A stretch of DNA of 64,000 bases, taken from contig WOAB01000211.1 of NCBI GenBank assembly GCA_027886185.1, forward strand, positions 1,588,001 through 1,652,000, given 5' to 3'. Numbering within the stretch: the stretch's first letter is position 1; each line of letters opens with the position of its first letter. Position numbers and translations under genes: made by a program. The notes beneath the pieces are model-generated. The model did no database searches, was not told the DNA's origin, and saw only the letters and a list, made by a program, of their open reading frames with translations. Source of the stretch: Rheum nobile (taxonomy: Eukaryota; Streptophyta; Magnoliopsida; Caryophyllales; Polygonaceae). Positions 48,230 to 58,300 of this stretch are shown here, piece after piece.

Positions 48230-48550
48230 GAGACCATTTAAGATGATTTGCATTTTCTCTACCCGAGACAATTAATAGCACTTTCTCCAATGCTCTCTTT
48301 TACACAGCCCGAGACTATAATGATGCTCTAGATTTCGCTCTGCCCGATACCATTATTGGTTATTTGCCCAATGCTATCACTTTTCTCTACCCGAGGCCAT
48401 TAATGATGATCTGTATTTTCATTACCCGAGACCATTAATAGCACTTTCTCCAATGCCCTCTCTTTTACATTGCCCGAGATTATAATGATGCTCTGGATTT
48501 CGCTCTGCTCGATACCATTATTGGTTATCTACCCAATGCTATCACTTTTC
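48230..48550. repeat. 165-bp direct repeats in the left arm (two units)
   Basis: The words GCTATCACTTTTC and GATACCATTATTGGTTAT recur with a 165-bp period, the mirror of the units at 49868-50340. Confidence 0.85.
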
Positions 48551-49608
48551 ATTATTTTTCCAATGGCATCAAGGTCCCAAGCAAGTACCAGGTTCTTCAC
48601 GATGGCGAATCGAGCTTGCAAAACACCAAAAGCTCGTTCCACATCCTTCCGGTATGCCTCTTGATAACGAGCAAAACATTTTGCCTCATCACCTCGTGAA
48701 AGTCGAATTGAAGGTACAAACGATGCCCATTGTGGGTAAATACCGTCAGTGAGATAGTAACTCATGTTATACTCATGACCATTTACGGTAAAATTCACTG
48801 GTGGTGATATCCCTTCCAAAAGATCATCAAAGACAAGAGAACGTTCAAGAACATTAATATCATTTAACGTACCTGGTGATCCAAAGAAGGCATGCCAAAT
48901 CCACAGATCATATGAAGCAACTGCTTCTAAGATGATTGTTGGTTTTCCATGGCCACGTGTGAATTGACCATGCCATGCAGTTGGACAATTCTTCCATTCC
49001 CAATGCATACAGTCGATGCTTCCTATCATTCCAGGAAACCCACGCATATCTCCTGCATAAAGGAGTCATTGCATGTCTTTTGTGGTTGGTCTTCGAAGGT
49101 ATGTTGTACCGTACAACAAAATGATTCCATCGACAAAATTGGCTAGGCATTGTCGAGCAGTCATTTCACCCATTCGAAGATACTCATCTACTTGATCTGC
49201 ATACATGCCATATGCTAGCATGCGAATAGATGCAGTGCATTTTTGTAATGGGGATAAGCTTTGTCTTCTTAGTGCATCCCTTGTTTGACGAAAATACTCA
49301 AACATGGATGACAAATCGTTAACTATGCGTAAGAACAAGGGTCTACGCATTCTAAACCGTCTGCGAAACTGAGATTCAGAATACACATGCGGTGGGACTT
49401 CAGAGAAGTAATCTTTGACTAGTTGTTGATGACCTTTATCACGCTCTCGATCGATGTATCTTCGCCTTCGTCTTGGTTGAGAGATTTCACCCTTGGATAG
49501 ATGTTGATTTGCTAAAGACAAAGCTTTATTAATTTCATCATCAAGCTCATCAGATGATGAACTATCTTTTGGGTTTAAAAGGTCCCATATAATCTGATGG
49601 GGATCCAT
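48551..49608 (-). pseudogene. PIF/Harbinger DDE transposase with one nonsense codon and a truncated C-terminus
   Basis: Starts MDPHQIIWDLLN at 49608. The N-terminal half has the helical part of these transposases (RRRRYIDRERDKGHQQL, RRFRMRRPLFLRIVNDL, GEMTARQCLANF). A TGA at 49068-49066 interrupts an otherwise continuous frame between TTKDMQ and LLYAGDMRGFPGMIGS; the usual codon there would be Arg (CGA). The DDE core follows: GSIDCMHWEW (Asp), GTLNDINVLERS (Asp) and KDVERAFGVLQARFAI (Glu), so the triad is complete. Soon after IVKNLVLAWDLDAIGKIM the frame enters the left arm of the inverted repeat, and the usual final segment with its HNMIVED block is missing. Length to that point is about 353 codons. 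Confidence 0.9.
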
Positions 49609-49867
49609 TTGTAAGAGATATATGAAAGGATAATTTATATTATGATAGTGAAATATGAGAGAGTGGGATTGAAGGAGAGGATGTTGTAGAGATCTTCTCC
49701 TAAACCACATGTATATATAAGAAGAAAATGAAGTTGTGAGGTTAGAGGATCATTAAGGACATGAAAGTGCAAAGTTATGGAGCATTGGAGAGCGCATCTT
49801 CCGACACATCGGGCAGAGAAAAAGTGATAACATTGCTGATAGCAACATTCAATGCATTGGGTAGAGG

Positions 49868-50340
49868 AAAAGTGATAGCATTGGATAAATAACCAATAAT
49901 GGTATCGGGCATAGCGAAATCCAAAGCATCATTATAGTCTCGGGTAGTGTAAAAGAGAGAGCATTGGAGAAAGTGCTATTAATTGTCTCAGGTAGAGAAA
50001 ATACATAGCATCATTAATGGCCTCGGGTAAGGAAAAGTGATAGCATTGGGTAGATAACCAATAATGGTATCGGGCAGAGCGAAATCCAGAGCATCATTAT
50101 AGTCTCGGGCAATGTAAAAGAGAGAGCATTGGAGAAAGTGTTATTAATGGTCTCGGGTAATGAAAATACAGATCATCATTAATGGCATCGGGTAGAGAAA
50201 AGTGATAGCATTGGACAAATAACCAATAATGGTATCGGGCAGAGCAAAATCCAGAGCATCATTATAGTCTCGGGTTGTGTAAAAGAGAGCATTGGAGAAA
50301 GTGCTATTAATTGTCTCGGGTAGAGAAAATGCAGATCATC
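49868..50340 (+). repeat. 165-bp direct repeats upstream of both Harbinger genes (about three units)
   Basis: AAAAGTGATAGCATTGG occurs at 49868, 50033 and 50198, exactly 165 apart. Each unit also holds ACCAATAATGGTATCGGGC and CATTATAGTCTCGGG. The array sits between the divergent transposase and right ORF1 copies, where a shared promoter would be. The second and third units belong to the right arm. Confidence 0.92.
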
Positions 50341-51300
50341 TTAAATGGTCTCAAATAGACCATTTTTCTTCCTATATATGTGTGTTAGTTCAGAACAATA
50401 TCTTTGCACTTTGCCAATCTATTCATCTACCAAAGAGTTTCTTCCTCATTTTTCTCATTTCACTCAATATGGATCCAAATCAGCCTTACAACTACCCAAA
50501 TTCCTTCCAATTTTCTCAAAACTTTTTGGATCTGACCGAAGAACAACCAAACCATTCAGGGAGTTATTGGCCAAATGTTCAAGATTTTCCATACACATCC
50601 CCTTCTCCTAACACTCTCGGTTTATATGAAAGTGCTTCTGCATTTCATCAATGGAACTCACAGCAACATGTGCCAAGTCTTGATGATATACAAGTTATTC
50701 CTGAACCAAATCCCACTCCTGAAAGAGCCCCTAAAAAAACCATTCGTCAAAAAAACCCTTCTCCAAAAGCCCCTTCTTAGAAAGCTCCTCCTAAAAAATC
50801 TTCTCGTCAAGGTGGTGAGAAAAGAAACAAATGGAGTCACGGTGAGGAATTATTGTTGGCTAGTGCATGGGTTAACACCAGCACAAACATATTGTTGTCA
50901 ATAATCAAAAGTCCGAGTTATATTGGGATCGTGTGACGGAGTACTACAACACAAAAAGAGTTGAAAAGATATCACTTTGGTAGAGAAGGTGGAGGGAGTT
51001 CCAAACTATCAAAGTTGAATGCATCTGGATTTTACTCTTCAAGCTCCAATCCGAATACCCCTACTAGTGTATCTGGACTTGAAAGTGTCACCTTTCCTCC
51101 ATATGAAGCAAGTGCTCCAGTTCGTCCTACAGGTATTAAGAATGCAAAGAAGAATGGAAAGCAAGTTGATCAAACTTCAAGTGAATCCATGGAGGCACAT
51201 TTAGAAAAAGTTGATAGGTTGACTATGCTCCAAGCTAGCAGAGATTTGTAGAAGCAAGAGGCAAAGAAAGAGAATTTGAAAGAGCAGAAAAAGATTATTG
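50032..51300 (+). repeat. Right arm of the 1,269-bp inverted repeat
   Basis: Probably the original copy. The ORF1 reading continues past its outer end (51300) to a stop at 51440, and it sits in the normal divergent arrangement upstream of the transposase, whereas the left arm cuts off both ORF1 and the transposase tail. Confidence 0.93.
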
Positions 51301-51440
51301 ATGAATATGTTCGTACTCAGAACGACTATGTTCATACTCAAAAGCTTCAAATGCTAACTCAACTTCTATCTTTCGGCGAGTTAAGCCAAGAGCAAGAGAT
51401 GATAAAGGCAGAATTGATGGGTGAGTTGTTTAGTAAGTGA
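50469..51440 (+). pseudogene. Harbinger ORF1 (Myb/SANT-like, NAM-associated C-terminus), right copy
   Basis: Starts MDPNQPYNYPNSF at 50469. It keeps Trp (TGG at 50652) where the left copy has a stop, but has TAG at 50778-50780 where the left copy has Gln. The SANT-like part is NKWSHGEELLLASAWVN. A frameshift after IIKSPS is shared with the left copy, so it predates the duplication. The NAM-associated motif VRPTGIKNAKKNGK and a Lys/Glu-rich coiled-coil-like tail follow (EAKKENLKEQKKIIDEY), with a further stop at about 51249-51251 and the natural end after MGELFSK. It is complete in extent but not translatable in one piece. Confidence 0.85.
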
Positions 51441-51510
51441 TCGAAGAATAATTTGAGATTCATGTTTTTCATTTCCCCAAGTGAAGAATCACTTCACATT
51501 TATGTTCTTG

Positions 51511-51804
51511 TTAACTTATGTTGTTTCTTATATTAGTGTTTTTTTAATTTTCCTAAGTGAAGAATAGCTTTACGCTTATGTTTATCATTATCTAGCTAAA
51601 TGAAGAATAGCTTCACTTCTATGTTGTTTTTCATTTTATTTCGACTAAATTTCTAGGTTAACTTATGTTGTTTCTTATATTAGTGTTTTTTTAATTTTCC
51701 TAAGTGAAAAATAGCTTTACGCTTATGTTTATCATTATCTAGCTAAATGAAGAATAGCTTCACTTCTATGTTGTTTTTCATTTTATTTCGACTAAATTTC
51801 TAGG
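51511..51804 (+). repeat. Tandem duplication of 147 bp in the Harbinger element
   Basis: TTAACTTATGTTGTTTC starts at 51511 and again at 51658. The two units are nearly identical and lie in the 3' region of ORF1. Confidence 0.92.
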
Positions 51805-52320
51805 TTTTATGTCTCACAATGTATTTATTTTATATTAAAATGTATTGATTTTAAAGTTTTACTTTATATTATAATATTTTATATAATATATCAATTAAAT
51901 GCATATACTTCAATTCTAGGATACTTTTTTTAATTTTTATATAAGTATATTGCTTATTTTCGAAAAATATTTTTATAAAAAACATGTAGACAATGGGTGT
52001 CTATAGAAAGAGAAAAAAAAAATATTGAAAATATTTTTTCCATAAATTTCTTAATTATTTGAATTGGAAACACATTTAAAAATTACAAAAATAACTTATT
52101 TAACACTCCTCCTTCTTCACCAGAAATTAACAAGCGACACTAGGCTTTGTTTGAATTCATCAAACACTGCTTCTCCTTTGTTGGTTTTTTTAGGGTTTTT
52201 GTTGGTTTTTTTAGGGTTTTTTAGTAAGCACCTGATGGGTTGGTTTTTTAACAAAAAATTGATCTATAGCTAAATAATTTATTATTTTAAATTGCTAAAA
52301 AATTTGCACGGTGAGTGGTC
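51805..52320. other. AT-rich right end of the Harbinger element
   Basis: No gene is seen. Contains two copies of TTGGTTTTTTTAGGGTTTTT at about 52182-52222 and the terminal repeat. Confidence 0.6.
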
Positions 52321-52323
52321 TTA

Positions 52324-52588
52324 GGCAGGGCAGATTTTAGTCTATTTGCCATGTATGTTGTTATCAACCAACTCTTCACTCAACAAGCGGTGTTACTTTC
52401 ATCAACTTAAGTCTATACAGCCTTGACTAATTTGTCTTTTTACAAATGAACAAGGATTTTTTCTAAAATTATCAAATTTGCAAATAATTTAAAACGGTAT
52501 CAACGTTTAATTAGAACTCTTTATCCCCGCGAGAGGGGTCAACAAGTGACTTCCAAATACCAAAATACATTTTACGTGGGAAAAAAGA
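52324..52588 (+). promoter_or_regulatory. Upstream region of the MAGL-like gene
   Basis: Only 265 bases separate the Harbinger target duplication from the gene's ATG. No convincing TATA box is visible; the leader and core promoter must lie here or reach into the element. Confidence 0.4.
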
Positions 52589-53642
52589 ATGGAGGAAAAC
52601 CACCAGGCCCCTCTCCTCCACTACTGGGGAGACACGCCGGAGGAAGAATTCTACGCTCAACGAGGTATCAACGGCACCCGATCCTACTTCACCTCTCCCA
52701 CCACCGGCCTCTCCCTCTTCACCCGCTCATGGCTCCCGCTCGCAGCCCCCGCAACGCCGCCGCGTGCTCTGATCTTCATGGTTCACGGGTACGGCAACGA
52801 CACCGGCTGGACCTTGCAGTCCACCACGATCTTCCTCGCGCAGCAAGGATTCGCCTGCTTCGGCCTCGACCTCCCCGGACACGGCCGCTCCGGCGGCCTG
52901 AGGGCGTTCGTCCCAAACATCGACGCCGTCGTCGATGACTGCATCGAATACTTCGAATCCGTCGGAACCTTGCCGGAGTTTCGCGGCGTGCCTCGATTCC
53001 TCTTCGGGGAGTCGATGGGAGGGGCCATCTGCCTACTAATTCATCTCAAGATGAAGAAGAAAGAGGGTTTAGGTTTGAAAGGAGCAGTGTTGATTGCTCC
53101 AATGTGCCGAATTTCGGAGAAAGTGAAGCCTCGGTGGCCTATTCCTCAAATTCTGACCTTCATCGGCAGGCTTCTCCCGACGCTGCCGATTGTTCCTTCC
53201 GCCGATCTACTTGACAAGTCCGTGAAGGTGCCGGAGAAGAAGGTAGATTTTTCAATTGCTATTTTTTCTAGTGTAAAACCTAGGGTTTACTCCCACTCGA
53301 GTCCAGGTGATAGCAGCAAAGAACCCGATGAGGTACACCGGAAGACCGAGGCTGGGGACAGTGATCGAGCTGCTGAGGGTGACGGAGCACCTGAGCCAGA
53401 GGCTACGGGAGGTGAGCATCCCATTCATCGTGGTGCACGGCAGCGACGACGTGGTGACGGATCCGAACGTGAGCCGGGCGCTGTACGAGGAGGCGGCGAG
53501 CCCAGACAAGACGCTGAAGATCCTCCCCGGAATGTTACATTCGCTCTTGTTTGGGGAGACGGATGATAATGTGGAGATGGTGAGGAAGGAATTGCTGAGT
53601 TGGTTGAACGAGAGGTGTTGCACTCAGGAACAAGTGCAGTGA
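52589..53642 (+). CDS. MAGL1: Monoacylglycerol lipase-type alpha/beta hydrolase (MAGL1-like), 329 aa
   Basis: Two exons, 52589-53242 and 53307-53642, with a 64-bp GT-AG intron (GTAGAT...GTCCAG) in phase 0. Without splicing the frame would change at VPEKK; with it the family reading VIAAKNPMRYTGRPRLGTV follows. The protein has the serine hydrolase fold: FMVHGYGND near residues 63-71 (oxyanion region), the nucleophile elbow GESMG with Ser142, HGSDDVVTD with the likely Asp266, and GMLHSLLFGE with His296. N-terminal YWGDTPEEEFYAQRGI is typical of plant monoacylglycerol lipase/caffeoylshikimate esterase-like proteins. From memory it resembles the Arabidopsis At1g11090 (MAGL1) group more than the lignin enzyme CSE. 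It should release fatty acid from monoacylglycerols or related esters in the cytosol or at membranes. No signal peptide is seen. The first exon is GC-rich. The gene looks functional. Confidence 0.93.
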
Positions 53643-53712
53643 ACGCATGATTTCTTTGCTTTGTAAAGGGACAAGAACTTGTTTACACTAAGTCCAGTTT
53701 GTTTTAAATTGA

Positions 53713-53983
53713 GAAAACGATAACAGAAACAAAACGAATTTAGTCCAATTTAGTGTCATTATTCATTGATTAAAATGATAAAATCGTTTCTTTTCCCTCT
53801 TCACTTGACACTATAATAGAGGTATTTGTATTCTCAATGCAAGGATTTGTTATAAAATGATGAAATCATTTTCATTCTCCCTTATCTTGACACACAAATT
53901 TTAGAATCCCAAGTCAAGATAAAAATTTTGATCAATGCATCATGATATCAAAGTGGACTAAATTTATTTCCGTTACTGTTTTC
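53713..53983. mobile_element. Small MITE-like inverted-repeat element
   Basis: GAAAACGATAACAGAAAC at the left pairs with the reverse complement of the right end, GAAAACAGTAACGGAAAT, and the pairing continues to TTTAGTCC, over about 35 bases. The unit is about 270 bp, AT-rich and non-coding, as for a MITE. I found no clear target duplication, so the superfamily is open. Confidence 0.6.
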
Positions 53984-55339
53984 ATAACTCTCCTTCTCCA
54001 ACTGCCTTACCACCATTCTCAAACCCTTCACCCACCTTCCTCTTATCCATTTCATAAAAGCTTTTTTCTTCTCTCCTGATTTTTCATTGTCCGTTCTTAA
54101 TTTCTTAAGGCAATTTGTACAAAAGAGATAAAAGCCCCAAATTAAAACAAAACCCTATCTCTCTCCAGATCTACCCTCTTCCCCTGTTCTCGCCCAAATC
54201 CGACCCCTACCACTCTTCCAATGGATATGAAGAAAACATCCAAAATAGCCAAGTCTGACGCCCTATCACCACCATCATGCCATCATCCCACCACTCTAAA
54301 AATTAAATCCCACGTATTCAGATAAGCCGAACCAACCCAAAATCCATCGACATACCCTAATTTCACTATCACATCAAATTTTAGCAAAACATGACAAATT
54401 TCCCTTCAAAATTTCAACAACAAATTGTAGTGGAAACCTAATTTTGAAACCACCACAAGTTCTAAATAAGTCGTAGGGAGAGTTTTAGAGAGAAATTGCG
54501 GTGAAGGACGACGGCGGATTGGCGGTACTCGGTGTAAGGTGGTCGGAAAGTGAAGCTTGGTGTCACATTGGGGGTGGCGTGGGGCTTGAGTATAATGGAG
54601 AGAGCGGCGACATCAAAACTGGACTAGAATGGAAACAAGGGGAGAAACAATGGAAACTAAAAACGTACGGATGAAATGAAAAAAATAAAAGAAAAGCTAC
54701 TTTTATTGATAAAGTAAAAAACTACTTTTATGGGTAAATTAAAAGCTATTTCTTGGAGAAAATAAAGATGTTGCAATGCTTGCACATCTAATGGTTTGTG
54801 ACGTGTCAGAAGTTGATTCAATAATCATGTGAAATCCTGAATTGTTTGTGATGTGTCAAAAGGTGTAGGATTTGTACGGGTGTAAACGTACAAAGGTCCT
54901 TTGTAAAGTGCTGAACACTATCACACCCATTTACTTGAAATTCTGTCTTACGCTGCTATTATATTCTAGATATTGTATTTACACTGATTCTCTGTCAGCT
55001 TGGAGTGCAAATAAAGCAAGGAAACCCAGCCTCTGTACAGAAACTAGAAACTTTATACACGAGGAAAAGAATGAGCGCGACTCTATATTGTGTTTACCTC
55101 CTCGATGCAGAGTATACGGCATAAACCTTGCTCCAGCAACAAGCAAGGGCCACTATCATCATAGTAATTTGCATAAATAATTTGTACCTGAGCTCTGTAA
55201 AAGATCAATCCTGTGCAATCTTCTAGGAAAAAATGTTTTTAGGTCAGTCGTTGGGCACGGCTTCTGCTGCTCTAGAGGGAACTAACTGGTGACTATTCTG
55301 TGGATCAGGATTCTGCTGCCTCTAGGTTAGTTGAGTTTG
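53984..55339. other. Intergenic region between the two convergent host genes
   Basis: No gene is seen. It must hold the 3' untranslated sequences of both genes. A degraded stretch at about 54100-54700 reads like non-coding repeat sequence. Confidence 0.5.
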
Positions 55340-58300
55340 TTATACCATGAACAGGTAGTTCAAGTCTTCCACGGTCAAGCGAGTTTGACGCCTGCCTGTT
55401 TTATCTTCTCCAAAAGCAGATGCAACCATCTCCCTCTTTTTTAGCTTCAAACAAAGGAACATAACAAGGAAGGAGGCAAGGGATCAAGCATAAGCAAAGA
55501 TGTGTATTGTAACCTAGGTCAAGTTTAATTTGAGTTACACGCACACAATAAGAATCTAAAGCTAACTTGTGATTCAAATGGCATGTCAAAATTTCAAAGA
55601 AACAACTTGGTTTGAGCTTGCCACACAAGGAATACCTGTAAAGCCAAGATGCGATCTTCGACTGTATCCTTCACAGTCAAACGGAAAACTGTAACAGGAC
55701 GAGTTTGTCCAATGCGGTGAGCTCTATCAATTGCCTGATCCTCAGTCGTGGGATTCCACCAAGGGTCCAGGAGGAGGACACGACAAGCAGCAACCATATT
55801 CAATCCAAGACTTGCAGCTTTTAAGGACATTATCATAACCGTTACCTGAAAAGAACACATCAAACAAAAGTATACAAACAGCCACCTGCTTTTCCCTTTT
55901 GATTGGGAAAAGGTAGAGGGGAAATCATATGACCGGAGATAAATGCAAATAATGTACCTCAGGAAGTGTATTGAAGTCTCTAACAGCCTTGTCACGAGCT
56001 GCAACAGTCATTGTCCCATCTAATCGCCTGTACTGAATGGTAGATTCCTTCAAACCACGTTCAAGCAGATCCAGCATCCTCGTCCACTGAGAGAAGACAA
56101 TTGCCTTCTCACTTACAATTGAACAAGTAGTTTTAGCTCCTGCTTTAAAAGCAGTTATTTTATCATCAGAGGAATCGGGAATTTCCCCACGGCTCTGAGA
56201 AGAGTCTGAATAACTGGGTCCGCTATCATTAAGCTCTGTGGAACAAATATTTTCCATACAATCTTGAGGTTTAGATAGTGAATGAAGGATCTTAAGAGCA
56301 GTCTTAACTTTGGAAGATTCGGATAATCCGCCCCCTAAGCAAGGCTCAGCAACCTCTCTAAAGTTGGATTGGTGGGAACCAGACAACCCGGCTGAAGTGG
56401 CTTTACTGGTTTGATCTGAGAGACAACAATTCAGCACAGCTCCTGAAAAGACTGATAATGAACTTAGCTGAACTCTGCAGTTCGAGGCAGGGCATTGGTT
56501 GTTGTCCCCTGAAAGATGCTCACATATACACTGATTGCAGAATACGTGGCCGCAGATACTAACCACAGCATCTTCTGGAGGATCCTGCAAACCTCATCCG
56601 TTGGACAAATACAACAAACAAAAGTTAATCACCAAGGATAATTGAGTAAAAGGAGACGAGATCTTCATGGTGATGCCAAATTGCCAATAAGAAATATCTT
56701 GAAGTTGGTGTCGACACTGGTAGGATTTATCCATTTGAAGAATAAAATCACAAAAGAAATACGATACCTCCCTAGGTAACTAATATTTGAACTCACCATA
56801 GTTCCATTACAAATAAAAAAGGGAATCTCTGCATTTTGCAACAAAGCTTTCTTTTTCAGGAATGTACCAACCACCTATCAAATGTAGACTCACACTTCAT
56901 TTGATAATCCTTCTTTTTGTCTTCTATTTTATCATTCTAATTTGTCTATACAAGAATACTCATCATTTGGTTAAAAATTTGATGGTGATTAAACAGACAA
57001 GAAAAGACAAAAGCTTATATATAGAGTGATCTAACTCATTTGCAAAAAGAATCTAGAGCCGTCTAATTACTCATTAAAAATATATTTAAAAAAATTGAGA
57101 AAAAGAATTCTGACCATCAAAAATCAGAACATACATTGCATCTACCACAAATTGCCAAAGAAGCTTCCAAGCAGCTTAGAAGGGAATGAAGTTTATCCAG
57201 AGAAAGCTTCTTTGCTTCGTTGACAGAGGATTTCCAGACAGCACTAGAATCATAACCACGAACAAGAAATGGATGATCACAAGCTTGACGAAGCCGTAAC
57301 AACAACAACAATATGTTGACATAGTTTTGTTGGACGGTTCCAGAGGCTGCATAATCCTTTCAGAAAGAAGAAAAACAAAATTTAGACATACCAAATGCAC
57401 AAGTCTACGAACTATGATTAAATACACTATTTTTGTTTATGTTCTACCCCCAAGCAAGCCAAAAAGGAAGGAGTGAAGACTGAAGAATAATAGAAAATCT
57501 ACTACAAATGAAATTTATATTTAAAAATACACAAAAGCTTATTATAACAGAAAAACTTGAATAAGTCATACTTGAAATTGAGCACGTGAATCAGCCTCCA
57601 GCTTTGAGTAGAAATCTCTCTCCTCCTTAGAAAACTCCACTTTCATCAACTCAACAGTTTTAGGGGGCAGATTAATAATAGGTTCTCCATCCAGAAGCAT
57701 GCCTACAGAAAACATTTCATGTTACATGCTATTAGACATACAGAGACAGAAGTAGCAAATATCAGTGGATAAAATACTCATATATAAAAATAATAATAAA
57801 GATGACATGATCTTATAATAAGCTCTATGGCTCTATGCTCTGCTAAAGAGCCTTAGTCTGTAACATTCCTAAGAGCAAGATGTATGGGGCTTACAAACAT
57901 ACAAACAATCCGAAAAAGCCTGGCATCCCAAAAGTTCTACGTAAAATCCCGTTGCCCCATGCATACGATGAGTTCAAATGTATATGCTAGTTGCTTGTTT
58001 TATACATAGGTGTCACATGCTTGCGTCCAGGTGTTACATAACTTCCAAATCATCTCGATTAAAGAAGGCAGCTCTGTCATTAAGCAGAATAGGTAGCCCA
58101 ACTGCACCAAATTTCACATTGAAAAACAAAATAGTCCTAGTACCTTTTGTGCGGCGTAACATTACTGTCTTCAAAATAGCTTGCAGTTTCTTATACCCTT
58201 TAGCTGGACTCTTGCCAATTGGTGCCTTGATAAGCGAGCAGAATGACTGGTACACATCATAAGGATCATATTTCAGAAATCTAAAATAACTGTAAAGATC

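Larger units (their letters stand above)
47282..48550 (-). repeat. Left arm of the 1,269-bp inverted repeat
   Basis: Pairs base for base with 50032-51300: for every pair checked the coordinates add up to 98582 (ends, the ORF1 ATG at 48113/50469, and codons at 47930/50652 and 47804/50778). There is therefore no net indel over 1.27 kb. Mismatches are few by eye. Confidence 0.95.
46713..52323 (-). mobile_element. PIF/Harbinger transposon (46716-52320) with TTA target duplication and internal inverted repeat
   Basis: TTA stands at 46713-46715 and 52321-52323. The ends are GAGCACCCATAATGC and, in reverse complement, GACCACTCACCGTGC, followed on both sides by T-rich sequence with TTTTTTAGCA. This is the terminus type and 3-bp TTA target of PIF/Harbinger elements. 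Inside lie a DDE transposase (minus) and two copies of the Myb/SANT-like accessory ORF in opposite orientation, forming an inverted repeat around the transposase. Every reading frame is damaged, so it is not autonomous. Confidence 0.9.

Noticed and set aside
52182..52222. TTTAGGG words resembling plant telomere repeats
   Set aside because: Only two spaced copies within a T-rich 20-bp duplication; not an interstitial telomere.
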